A stretch of DNA of 64,000 nt from the NCBI GenBank assembly GCA_028023455.1, contig JAQFVV010000017.1, positions 2,363,001 through 2,427,000 on the forward strand, in the 5' to 3' direction. Positions 10,550 through 21,332 of the stretch are shown here, piece by piece. The position numbers and the translations under genes are program-made. Under the pieces are notes generated by a model. It was not told the DNA's origin. It made no database searches and saw only the letters and a list, made by a program, of their open reading frames with translations. The stretch comes from Epiperipatus broadwayi (lineage: Eukaryota; Onychophora; Udeonychophora; Euonychophora; Peripatidae). Position 1 is the stretch's first letter. Each line of letters opens with the position of its first letter.

Positions 10550-11640
10550 ATAAAATAGTTTGTGCATGGAATGTATACATCATAAAATATGTCTGACAAC
10601 CGATATATCAATTAAAATAAAGAACATTGATTACAGACTAAATGAAATGTTCATAATAAGGAGAATATATTCAAATTTAATAAAATCTTTTTCTTTTTTA
10701 AAAAAAAACTCCATTAAAAAAACTATTTAAATTATCTCATCATTTGGTATCTAGAACTTTTTATCTTTCATATGATAGCTATGCCATATACGCAGAGATA
10801 GAAATAAAAATCAAGAATATATCTGAACAAAATCTTAATGTGAGCTTTCAGTCAACAGCAATACTAACAGACCAATTAATAACATCAAAGATAAAACTAC
10901 TTTATTCAAGACATTCTTCCAAATCATGCATTACATCCAAAATGAATTACATATTACTGCAGGAGATATCAAGCAGATATAACAATGAGAATTAAATATC
11001 ATATACAACTATATTTCAGAGCTAATAAAGACCCCACACACTAATAAAGATTCTACACAATCAGTTTCTTTTTGGTCCATAATTGTGTGACCATTGTTTA
11101 GACCTCCAAAAGTGTTAAGTTATTTACACTGAACATAGTAATAGAAAGAAAGAATCATGCAGACATGGTTCATTACTATCCCAAATCTGTGAATAAGTTA
11201 GAAAATAGCAGGCAAATGAGCATGTGTTGGAATATATAGAAAAAAGTATTTTTCCTTATATATAAATGATATTCCTAATAAAGAATAATTTATATTTGAA
11301 ATTATCATTCTCAGCAATGAAAATTCTTTGTTTTAAAATAAATTTATTAAACATAGTAACATAGTAATATACAGTTAAACTATACAGTTAAACTTTATAA
11401 AAAATTACATAGCATTAAGAATGAAATTTGAAAAGGTCAATGCAGAGAAAAAGTTATTAATAAGACTAAGAGGAAAACGAAAATTTCACCCAAGTATCAT
11501 CATGTAGACTCACAGGCGAAAGCAGAGTGTCTCACTGCTTGACTTGGTCAAGGAGCTTGATAAAGACAGTTAGAGCCGAGTCCTGAGAATGACCAAAGAT
11601 GAGCCTGCAATGCATCAACCATGAAGAAAATATTATAAAG
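10550..11640. other. AT-rich sequence, no gene recognised
   Basis: An 83-codon plus-strand frame at 10744-10995 is of mixed composition with no family I recognise. The 11.3-11.4 kb stretch contains short local direct duplications (ACATAGTAA, TATACAGTTAAACT). Bases 11500-11640 are probably the 3' untranslated part of the minus-strand LINE remnant described next. Confidence 0.4.
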
Positions 11641-11644
11641 ATAG

Positions 11645-12115
11645 TTAGGGCTTTACTTCAAAGATAGATAATTTTATTGCTGCAAAAGATCCCTTCTTGA
11701 AAGTATTACAAACAGAAAGAGCATCCCTAAGATCCAGAGAGACATTTGCAATAATAAAATCCCTAATCGACTTAAGAGCAGAACAAATATAGAAAATATG
11801 GTGTATTATCTCATCATACAATCTATACAACTGACACTGAGATGAAATCCTAATGAAGTCTTTCTGCTGGTCACTAAAAAAAAAAACTTGTTGGGAGAGC
11901 ATTTAAATTCAGTTTAAGTACAAAATCAACATGTCTTGCTTCAATGAAAAGAAGTTTCATTTTACGCAAGAGAACTTTACTTGAAACACCTAATGAAGTC
12001 AAAAGAGGAGTATAATGTGGAAATTTTAATTTATAAACATCCCAGAACGTCAATTTCCCATCAAGCGCAACTTGAACCGAGGGTATCGACTTAATAAATT
12101 CTTTTGTCTGCTTAT
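11645..12115 (-). pseudogene. C-terminal fragment of an L1/Tx1-like LINE (zf-RVT region)
   Basis: Read on the minus strand from about 12115, the translation runs through KLTFWDVYKLKFP, then a KLNLNALPTS segment. After a one-base slip in an 11-base T run (A run at 11876-11886) it reaches SQCQLYRLYDEIIHHIF..C. This order (a Trp-containing block, a Leu-Pro-Thr block, then a C-x2-[C]-x7-9-H-x4-C knuckle) is that of the zinc-binding C-terminus downstream of LINE reverse transcriptases of L1/Tx1 type. The second cysteine is replaced by Tyr. The RT domain is not present. The assignment rests on motif order, so confidence is moderate. Confidence 0.45.
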
Positions 12116-12451
12116 TACAAAATAAAAAAATATTTACTCTTTATTAGAAGTGTAAACATTAATATAATAATATATATTAAAAATTAATAACAAATAAATC
12201 AACTGTGACTGATTTATTTATTTTAAGTGAGTAATTTTGAAATAATTAAGCTGTCCTAAGATAACTCCGATTTCCATCAAAGAGAGATTCAAAAAGGATA
12301 ATGAAGTTAAATGATAATCAATTTTTTACAAATATATTATTTATAAATAAATAAAACATGCATAGCTGATATTCAGTACTACCACATTTCTCTATCATTT
12401 CTGATAATAAATATTTAACTTTATAATGTTGAGCCGATTTTATTAATATTA

Positions 12452-12599
12452 TAAAATATTATTTATGAATAAAATATTCAGTTCTTTAATGCTTAGATAA
12501 TCATTTCGTTTTATTGATAATTAATAAAATATTATTTATGAATAAAATATTCAGTTCTTTAATGCTTAGATAATCATTTTGTTTTATTGATAATTAATG
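12452..12599. repeat. 73-bp tandem duplication
   Basis: The 73-base unit beginning TAAAATATTATTTATGAATA at 12452 is repeated from 12525 with one visible substitution (CATTTCGTTT against CATTTTGTTT). The near-identity implies a recent slippage or unequal-exchange duplication. Confidence 0.9.
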
Positions 12600-12889
12600 A
12601 CTTTTTCGTTTCAATTAATAAAAGTATTTCGATTTGTAATATACGGCGAATTTATATTTTTATTCGTTATCAATTATTGGAACCTTTTAATTGAAAAAAA
12701 TTGTGTAACAACTAAGAACAAATGTGAATCCTTACTTCTCAAATATGACACTGTTGATACATTAAAAAAAAAAAAAAAATCATAGAATATTTTCCCATTA
12801 GCAGGCAATATGCGGGGGAAAAAATTACTTCATTTTGTTTTTTGTATATAATGAATTTGAAATACTTTTGCATTAAAAATATTTAAAAT

Positions 12890-13240
12890 ACAGGCACCTG
12901 GAGCTTAATTGTAAATATAGGGGATTTGAACTCAGACTTTCAAGCACCCTTCAACTATCCACACTATCTTATACCACTGATACACATGACCACACACATG
13001 CAGAAAAGATAAATAATCACCAATATATGTACTTCGTGCTGAACCAGCACTCATCAGCTGACCCATATTATCATCTCCCCCACATATATATATAATCACT
13101 GCTCAGTTTATATTATGATAGTAAAATCTTCATACTTTAATAGACAGACTTTAATCTACTCCAACTTCCAACTCTTTGAAAATCTGATGTTGGAAAGCCC
13201 AAATACAATGCTGATACCAATACCAATATTATTTGGTTTT
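12890..13240 (-). mobile_element. R2 hammerhead-bearing repeat copy
   Basis: The minus strand shows the R2 order: a GGCTTTCCAACATCAGATTTTC region, a block around 13110 reading TAAACTGAGCAGTGATTATA, the ribozyme-like segment (CTGATGAGTGCTGGTTCAGCA near 13038-13058), and the tRNA B-box-like GAGTTCAAATCCCC near 12926-12940 close to the 3' end. In the ribozyme core the GAAA has decayed to GAAG, so this copy is predicted inactive. A single copy; no palindromic partner. Confidence 0.8.
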
Positions 13241-13939
13241 AAGACTACTAAATATTTTGTCTTCTAAGCCAAATTTTTAGAATATTTTCTAAATGAATAA
13301 CATTATTGAATAGTTTTTACAATCATTCTTTGACTTTAAGTCTTAAATTTTTTAAATTTCTGGATGCTATTTGGGGGGGGGGGGATTTTCTTGATTTAAG
13401 ACACGCAACGGCAAGTTTCTATTTTCTGTCAATTACCAATTACAGCAGATTGACTTTAAGAAATGAAGAGAAAGAGAAACTTGCAGTTTTATTTTATTGA
13501 TGCTTTTTTGTTCTATTAGTTTTGGGTTTAGAAATATGATATAAAATATTGACAACCAATAATAGTTACTTTAGATTTACTTCTATATCTATTAAGCTTT
13601 CTTAGAGATAACCAGACCTTAGTACTAGATCTTGGTAAAGTTTTATTTCTACATGATATCTCTCCATTTTGCAGTTCTGAATTCATCCAGTGATTTTATA
13701 ATTTCAGTAGCAATTTCTGGATCTTTGGTAATCCAAAATTGACTACAAAGAGCACTTCCAGTTTTGTTCCAATCTGGAATAAATTGCTTTCAATATCTAT
13801 ATGAATGCATTCTCTGGTAAATGTTATTATGAATTTGTTGAACCTATTGTAGCAAAAAGGAATTGGTGATTCTTTGAAATTGAATCAGTTGTGTAGTTCT
13901 TTGGGTAAATATATACCATGCACATTGTTTATATTATGT
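13241..13939. other. AT-rich sequence, no gene recognised
   Basis: Contains a run of 12 G at 13373-13384, unusual in this composition. A 64-codon frame at 13306-13500 runs through it and is a chance frame. Confidence 0.5.
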
Positions 13940-14425
13940 ATTTGACAGTACAGTAATTCCAGCCTATGCAAGCCTTAGCAATAAATGCATGCAAGAAGGT
14001 GTGTGCATAAAATCCCTATCTAGTGCCTACTCATCCAATATTCCCAGAACAGTTTTTAAGGTGTGGTATTCATCAGCAAGGAGCCTTAAGATCTAAGAAT
14101 TCTGTGCCTAGATCTTAAGGTTTGATGTAACATTCCTGCAGTTGCCCTTTTACCTATTTAGTTAATTACAAAACTATAAACCCAAGATGAAAACACAATA
14201 ATATTTCCAATCCAAACTCATTCATTTATATAGTCAGGTAAATCTGAATCCAGTTCAATATGCATACATTTTGGTGTCATTAGTTTTTTAAAAACTTCAG
14301 TCGCCAGCATCCTATGGGGAGGATTGGTTTAAAACTACCAGAACATCACATGATCACTATTCCATATGCAAACTTGTGTAAGCATATGAAATAGTGATCA
14401 TATGATATTTTAGTAATTAAGTATT
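13940..14425 (-). mobile_element. R1 repeat copy with a short inverted stub
   Basis: Minus-strand R1 landmarks in order: terminal block, body (GGTTTATAGTTTTGTAATTAACTAAATAGG), CTAGGCACAGAATTCTTAGATCTTAAGG, a decayed hammerhead region near 14050-14080, and GGGATTTTATGCACACACC. At 14340-14422 the terminal block is present as a local inverted pair (AACATCACATGATCACTATT and AATAGTGATCATATGATATT) around a short loop, that is, a stub fused in opposite orientation at the 5' side, as in PLE-C. Confidence 0.7.
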
Positions 14426-14679
14426 TGGGTAGTTGGATTAGCAATTTTTGTGGGCACATTTAAATCCCAAATCAGTTATTTTGTTTTTGTAACAGTTCTC
14501 ATATGCTGAAATGATGAGTTTATCAATTACATCACATGTATTTTATTTGTGTGTTGTAACATGGGGAGATAAGAACTGTATTAAACTTAGACTGCTCCAT
14601 GGTTTTATGAGACTATACTTCTATGGGAGACTCTTGGAATTGAACTTTGAGAGGTATAGGTTTATTGTAAATATTGCTA

Positions 14680-14850
14680 TCTTAATATAAACTAAGCACT
14701 GATTACATATATGTGTGAGAGATGATAATCTGGACAATTGACTGAAATACATATATTGGAGATCGGTTGTATGAGATAGATTGGCTAGCTGAAGGGAGCA
14801 TCAATGTCTGGGTTCAAATCTCCTATAATTACATCTAAACTCCAAAGATA
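14680..14850 (+). mobile_element. R2 repeat copy, internally deleted
   Basis: Matches R2 from TGCTATCTTAATATAAACT through GAGAGATGATAATCTGGAC, then jumps to TGACTGAAATACATATATTGG. The deletion removed the ribozyme stem II. The tail GGGTTCAAATCTCCT matches the R2 B-box-like end. Confidence 0.75.
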
Positions 14851-14919
14851 TAAAGTATACCTCTATTTGAATATTATATATATATATAAATTATTAATCA
14901 ATGTCTGTATTCCAATTAT

Positions 14920-15130
14920 AATAAAATATATATAATTATTCAAAACAATACAATAATTAATACAGTAAAAAATATTTTAAAAACCAATATATATCACACT
15001 TTAATTTGATAACGACTACATAGATAGTTGAAAGTACTTCTATTAAATTGTGGTATATATTGTTTATTAAAATATTTTTTACTATATTAATTATTGTATT
15101 GTTTTGAATAATTATCTATATATATAATAA
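14920..15130. repeat. Foldback MITE-like inverted repeat
   Basis: Arms of about 75-80 bp at roughly 14926-15006 and 15042-15126 are inverse of each other with few differences (left TTATTCAAAACAATACAATA, found inverted at 15090-15115). The loop is only about 35 bp. The ends are TA-rich and no target duplication can be set with confidence. Non-coding. Confidence 0.8.
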
Positions 15131-16079
15131 AAGAATGGGGAATTTTGAGATGAACCTGGGATGATGGAAAAAACACAAGTTAACAAAAATAAATATATTA
15201 AAATGAACAATCCATATGTAATATAAGATATAATATTAAAGTATTAAAGTAAGGTATTATTAAAGTAATGTTCAATATCAAAAAACAAATCTAAGTAATG
15301 TTATATATTATAAGAGCATGAGAGATCTTGAGAACTCTCTGAGAAATCAGCCCAGTTAACTAACTAGAATAACTATAAGTATAATTAAATAAATTCACCA
15401 GCATTATCAATAAGTATACTACTCACTCATCATCAGTGAATGATTAACAATAAAAATAAATCAACAATCAATCTTGTGATTGGATTTGAAATGGGTCTAC
15501 TGTAGACCAGGCCAACTATTTAGCCTTTGCCAGTTGGGGCAATTATTTAAACATAATTTGGATGCCAAACTAAGTGCTAATTCATCAGAATACATAACCA
15601 TAAAAGAAATAATACTGGTATATTAAAACATGCTGATCATCATAAATGCTCTGGCACTTAGTATGATTAGCGTATTGGATAACTATAAATTTAAATTCTA
15701 ATAGAGCCTAAACTAAAATAAAGTGTAATGCATGGGCTTTAAAGAATATATTCTTAGTGCCAAACCAGGACCCTCGTTAACTGGCTGGCCCTATACTAAT
15801 ATACTTTCTGTTTCATATAATCATACCATTATGCTTGAATCTAGCTTAGAGAACATAAGCTCTATAACTGCTACTGTGATCAAGAGATGATGCAATACTT
15901 AAGATCTAAAAACCCTTTAGAATTAAGTCACTAGAATAATTTTGACAATTAAATACAAGTTTATTAATAATAAAAAATGAAGTTAAGAGAAGAAGACTAC
16001 ACACATATAAGCCTGATTTTGATTAATATACTAAATTCAAATTATTACATTGTGATTTACAATACCTCTAAATGGCTTT
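15131..16079. other. AT-rich sequence, no gene recognised
   Basis: Not similar to the numbered families in the window. Moderately G+C-containing phrases near 15490-15790 (for example TGTAGACCAGGCCAACTA) could be unique or old repeat DNA. I see no coding frame. Confidence 0.4.
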
Positions 16080-16630
16080 ACATACAACATACATATCTGT
16101 GCACAGACATATGGAGTACTATAAATAAACATATTTGATTATCATTTAATAATAAAAATATAATTAAAATGTACATGTGTCTACTTGACATGTATTGATA
16201 TATATATATATTCACAAAGACATGTGACATAATAACTTTTTAAACATATTTGAATTGTCATTTAATAATAAAATAAATGATTAAAATTTACATATAAGTG
16301 TCTATTTGACACGCATTGGTATTTACGCATACAGACATGTGACAAAATTTTTTCTAAACATATTTAAATTGTCATAAAAATAATGCAATTATTAAAATTT
16401 GCCTACATTAGGTTTACATAAAATCCATATATATCAGTGCACAGACACATAGTCTAACAATTTAGTCCCAATATTTGAATTGTCATTTAATAATAAAAAA
16501 AACATTCATTTTCCTATTCTATAATACATAATTGATAAGATTTAATGTATATGTGAGTGCGTTTAGCAATTTATGTGCACACTGCCATTCATATCACAAT
16601 ATTTTTGATTTGACATAATAATAGTTATTA
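16080..16630. repeat. Diverged tandem array, period about 114 bp, about five units
   Basis: The phrase CATATTTGA(A/T)T(G/A)TCATTTAATAATAAA begins at 16130 and 16245 and, in weaker form, near 16359, 16470 and 16598. Each unit also carries a TGTGCACAGACAT- or CATACAGACATGTGAC-like segment. Divergence between units is substantial, so the array is old. Confidence 0.65.
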
Positions 16631-18524
16631 AAAGTATCCTTTTCCTAATTAATTCCTTGTTGAATATATATAAATTTCACACATACAGGTGTGTATATAT
16701 ATAAAGAAAAAGTAACATGAATTAGTTATTAAATTCTTTCATAAAAAGTATTCTTTTTTTTTTTTTAGAAAAAAGTCGATTTTAGACAGGTAATTTTGAT
16801 TGGTTAACTGTCAACATTTTTAAATTACAAATGGTCTCTTTTTTTTTTCAATAAACGATTTAAAATAATATTCTATATATATGGATCACTCTTAAAATGT
16901 TATTTTTAACTAAGTAAATTATTTAAAATTTCATTCTCATTATATATAACACTACTCACCATATATATATATGTTTATCTGTGCTTCTCTGCATATAGCT
17001 GAAAGAGCATACATAACAACTAATTTTTCAGCAGGCTCTTAGTAAAACAAATATAGTCCAGGATTATCATTATCAGGAAAGATATAATCAGGTAATTGTA
17101 GTGATATCCCTTCTGTCCAGGATTGGATATACTTCAGACAAGCAAACTGTCTTCTAGAATGCATTTGTGCAGGCTAATTGATTCATTGGAAGTTGATCCT
17201 GGCTTCATGTGAATCAAAACTCTTCTGTAGTGAACTATAGTAGCTGCTTTGTTCCTTTGCCTTTTTTTAAATTTTCATTGGAGCTCTCTATAATTCTGGA
17301 AAACCAATTTGGCTAGCCAACCCACTGCTACAAACTATCAACTCTCACAAAAAACTAGCCAACACATCTGAAAACAACCGACTATATATTTCCCTACTCT
17401 TTTTTCCAAACATTTTATAGCCAGAGTGGGATGACAAAAATACATTAATTAAAAACTGTTTTTAAACTTTTCAAAAAATCACTTAATACTTTCAAAAGCA
17501 ACTTTAATGTTTTATCAAAGAATTATGTACAAAGATATCTAATTAGATAGTGAAATCTATACAAGCAATCAGAATTCAATAAAAATATTTATTTAGATCT
17601 TTTTAAATGTTTATGTATAACAAAATTTTATTTTCAATTCAAAATTATTTAATCTTTTACTATGATTTTTTATTCCAGGAAAATGAAGATAAAGTCTGGA
17701 TTTTTGTTTACAAGACAGCATTGCTAAAAAAATAATGTTAATAAAAAATGATTGAGAATTTATATTTGAATTTTCAGCTAGTAAAGTGCAATGGGTTTTT
17801 ATAATTTGAAAATTATAAATGAAGTTTGGAATGTTATAATTGTGAATTTGACTGCATTCAAAATAAGTTCTATTGATCTGTTGAGGAGGTTTTTTTAAAC
17901 TTCTTTGCATCAATAATTTCAATCTCCCAATCTCCGTGACCAGTTGCAATCTTTTGTCTATATAAATATATTGGACAATAAATAATTTCTTTACTTAAAG
18001 TATATACGATTATTCAAATTATGCATAATACATGTTTTTAATTAAAACAAATATATTATTAAAATTACATTTTTTAAAACAATCTACCACGTGATGAGCA
18101 AAGCAAAAAAGCAATTCTATTATTAAAAAAAATAAACAAATAAATAAATAAGCAATGAGTGTTATTTATTTGAAAGAGCAATTTCAATTAACTATTTATT
18201 TTTATTAATTCCAAACTAAGAACAGTTTTTCTTTGATAGAATTTTATGACGCACTTTTTTTTAAAAAAAATAAAAACATATTAAAATAGTTGACTTTTTA
18301 AATGAAAAATTTTGAAAGCATTTGAAAATTTCAACGAAAAATGTAAGTTAAAATTACATATTCTTTAAGAATTTCATTGAGAATTGTTGGTATTTTTAAT
18401 AAAATAATTTCAAAAAATAATTTATAATGAATTAAAATCAATTTTTAAATGCTATTTCAAATATAGTTTTTACAATGAACATTTTTAAAATCTTTAAAAC
18501 GTTTGACTTTTGCAACTTTTTATT
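16631..18524. other. AT-rich sequence, no gene recognised
   Basis: The 112-codon minus-strand frame at 17611-17949 has no domain I recognise and ends in low-complexity sequence. The segment 17000-17400 is slightly richer in G and C, with mixed-sequence text but no long frame on either strand. Nothing else can be supported. Confidence 0.4.
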
Positions 18525-18775
18525 TTGTATATATGTGTGGAAATGATAATCTGGACCAACTGACGAGTGCTGGTTTAGCACAATATATATATATTGGTGA
18601 TTATTTATCTTTTCAACATGTGTGTGATCAAGTGTATCAATAGTATGAGATATCCAATAAACATCACATGATCACCATATGTATAGCGAGTTTTGTTTGT
18701 TTTAATAACAGTATGAGATAGCATGGATAGGAGTGTCGTGTGAAAGTCTGAGTTCAAACCCCCTATATATTACAT
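18525..18775 (+). mobile_element. R2 copy with a nested mini-R1 insertion
   Basis: Ribozyme-like core CTGACGAGTGCTGGTTTAGCA follows GTGTGGAAATGATAATCTGG. GAAA has decayed (CAATA). The R2 3' region (TATGAGATAGCATGG, GAGTTCAAACCCCC) is split by a 57-bp insertion at 18653-18709. Confidence 0.8.
18653..18709. mobile_element. 57-bp minimal R1 palindrome remnant with 11-bp target duplication
   Basis: The direct repeat AGTATGAGATA flanks it at 18642-18652 and 18710-18720; the uninterrupted site exists in other R2 copies (TGTATGAGATAG). The insert consists only of the R1 terminal block in one orientation (AAACATCACATGATCACCAT) joined to the R1 GAGTTTTG...TGTTTTAATAAC block in the other. All internal R1 sequence is absent, so insertion needed little more than R1 3'-end sequence. 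Confidence 0.75.
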
Positions 18776-20035
18776 ATAGAGATGGAGGTATGAAAAACTA
18801 TGTACTGTTAGAAAAAATTTTTTATTTTATAAATAGAATGTTTTTAACCCTTTACTTTTTAGTTGAGTGTTTCTATGTTTATTTCTGTTTAGCGTTTTTC
18901 TTAAAGAAAGAATTTATAACAAACAATTGTTTTTCTATCAATTTCAGAAGTTCATGTCTTCTTTCATTTCTTTTATCACAGCTTAATTTACTCACAGCAT
19001 TTGCAACTTTCAACTATTTTAATTCTAGTATTTAATTCTCCGAGACAATTTTAAAATTGTGTTTGATCTGATCAAAAGCATATATAAAAATCTTTTACTT
19101 CATCACAGTAAGAACTTGTTGGTATATTACATTTGGTATCTTTTATTAAATTGAATGACTAACCTTTCCAGTTATGAATCTCCATAATGTGTTTCTATTT
19201 TTTATTTATGGTATATTCCAATTTACTTGTGTTTCCAATATTTGTAACTTTTTTCTCATTTCACAACGTTCAGTAATATCCAATTTAATCTTAGTATAGT
19301 CTTTTTTTAATTTATATAAACTTCCTTTATTTGAAAGTAAAATAGAATTGTAGAAAGCTAAATAAATGATCATTGTTGAATGATACTAGCAAGATCACCT
19401 ATGTGGGATTTTTAGCACTTTTCATATTTACTTGCCAACTGCCATCTTGGTTACTGATTTTAAAAAATTCTGAAAATAAGGGTCATAATTTAGTTTTGTT
19501 TACCTATCTAGAAAAAGATTGCTCACATCCTACAACTCAACTGATATTTCAGTTGAGAACTATCAACAATTTGAGAAGAAAACCCAAGATATTTTTTAAT
19601 CTTAAGCTCAGATTTAAAAATTCAATAAACTCATATCAATGGTTGATGCATATTGGTAAGAAAACCATATATATTTGTTTACCATATGAATAATAATAGA
19701 GTAATAATATCTGCAACAATAGGAAGATATGAAGTAAACATTAAAAATTTTCATTTTTTGCCCCTTTAAAGCCTTAAAGAAGAATCAAACTATCTCTCAG
19801 ATAACATTTCTTTTCTGCAGCTTACAGTATATGTTTGTTCCTAAACACTTATCATGCTGTATAATACCAAACTTTAACAAATTCAGAATTTTACAAACCA
19901 CAAGATATTATAGAAAAACCAAACTGTTGTATTATTATATTTCATGAAAAAAACTGCTAAGTATTAGCTATGAAAGATCTCTGTTCTAACAATAAAATTG
20001 TGGTAACAACTTTATATATATGTTTTCATGATTAT
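18776..20035. other. AT-rich sequence, no gene recognised
   Basis: Plus-strand frames of 100 codons (18733-19035) and 106 codons (19373-19693) are rich in F, L, I, N and S, have no recognisable domain and sit in AT-rich DNA. I treat them as chance frames. Confidence 0.45.
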
Positions 20036-20112
<77 letters not shown>

Positions 20113-20133
20113 TATATATATATAAATATAAAA
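20036..20133. repeat. TA dinucleotide microsatellite
   Basis: Nearly uninterrupted TA repeat immediately 5' of the LINE. A second TA run lies directly 3' of the LINE at 23415-23446, so the element probably landed inside one TA array and split it. Confidence 0.9.
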
Positions 20134-20459
20134 GGCTGCAGAAAGGAGTTTGCTATTAACTGAAAGGAGACCCTTTGATTCCTCTTGGAGGCCTTAAAGG
20201 AACCAAGCAGGGCAAATTCCTAATGACCACTCCATACATTCTTGTTGTTGCAGCTGTTATTACTATGTGATTATTCATATAGTATATGAACATGGATGGG
20301 CAGCTCACCAACATGCATTAGCCAGCGTGGTGAGTTTATTGGCTTTTTACCTCTGAGTTTAAGATCAAGAAACACCATGGTCTTTCTTCTCAGTGCCTGA
20401 TAAGGCAGAATGAATGTTTGTGTAAATGATAAATATTTTTACAATACATATATACAATT

Positions 20460-21332
20460 ATGACAGACAAAAATAAAGCATGGCCCTTATTCCCAGGAGG
20501 CTGTAAAGTCACCAACCAAGGCAGTGGTTGGTGGCCGAAGGCGGAGGGTGCTAAGAATCCCCTGATTGTGGACCCAGGCTGCCATTTGATGATGACTTTT
20601 TATTTAGGTACTTACAACTGCAGATCACTTTCAAGTGAAGGAAGATTGCAAGAATTTGAAGAACTGTCTTATATTAAATGGGACATTATTGGACTTTGTG
20701 AAGTTAGAAGAAAAGGAGAAGAAACAATTGATTTAAAAAGTGGACATATACTTTATTATAAAGGCACACATATTGGAAATACAAGTGGAGTAGGATTCAT
20801 TATAAATAAAAAGTGGAAGAACAATATTGTGGAGATTGATGGTGTATCGGACAGAGTGGCAAGATTAGTTATACAACTTAATAGCAGATACCAAATGCAG
20901 ATAATTCAAGTTTATGCCCCAACAAGTTCTCATAGTGATGAAGTAGTAGAAGATTTTTATATGGATGTACAAAAGGCTTTTGATCAGAGTAAACAACATT
21001 TTAAAATTGTTATGGGAGACTTTAATGCTAGAATTGGTAGACAAATGAAAGATGAAATTGCTGTAGGTAATTTTGGTTATGGTAATAGAAATGAGAGAGG
21101 ACATAGACTTGTGGAGTTTGCAGAAAAAGAAAAACTTTATATTATGAATTCATTTTTTGAGAAAAATGTTAAAAGGAAATGGACATGGAAGCATCCAAAT
21201 GAAGGTACAGCAGAATTGGATTATATTTTGACTAACAGAAAATACATATTTCAAGATTGTAATGTTCTTAATAAATTTAACACAGGAAGTGATCATCGGT
21301 TAGTAAGGTGTAAGATACATGTTAATGTATAA
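20460..21332 (+). CDS. RTE LINE endonuclease domain (AP-endonuclease/EEP superfamily)
   Basis: A 290-codon open frame. After about 47 leader residues the EEP fold begins at YLGTYNCRSL (residues 48-57). Catalytic motifs are all intact: N53; E81 in CEVR; QVYAPTS at 150-156; GDFNARIG at 186-193 with D187 and N189; LDYIL at 253-257 with D254; SDHRLV at 277-282 with D278 and H279. The endonuclease nicks target DNA to prime reverse transcription. The frame ends at a TAA at 21330-21332, beyond which the same frame stays open for another 180 codons, so the stop is a mutation inside a longer polyprotein rather than the natural end. The ATG at 20460 is the first in frame; an earlier start cannot be excluded. 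Confidence 0.9.
   Translation: MTDKNKAWPLFPGGCKVTNQGSGWWPKAEGAKNPLIVDPGCHLMMTFYLGTYNCRSLSSEGRLQEFEELSYIKWDIIGLCEVRRKGEETIDLKSGHILYYKGTHIGNTSGVGFIINKKWKNNIVEIDGVSDRVARLVIQLNSRYQMQIIQVYAPTSSHSDEVVEDFYMDVQKAFDQSKQHFKIVMGDFNARIGRQMKDEIAVGNFGYGNRNERGHRLVEFAEKEKLYIMNSFFEKNVKRKWTWKHPNEGTAELDYILTNRKYIFQDCNVLNKFNTGSDHRLVRCKIHVNV

Noticed and set aside
17611-17949. 112-codon minus-strand frame
   Set aside because: No domain, composition typical of AT-rich noise, no repeat or homologous frame elsewhere in the window.
18733-19693. Plus-strand frames of 100 and 106 codons
   Set aside because: F/L/I/N-rich without recognisable motif; the first begins inside an R2 3' end, so its start is transposon sequence.
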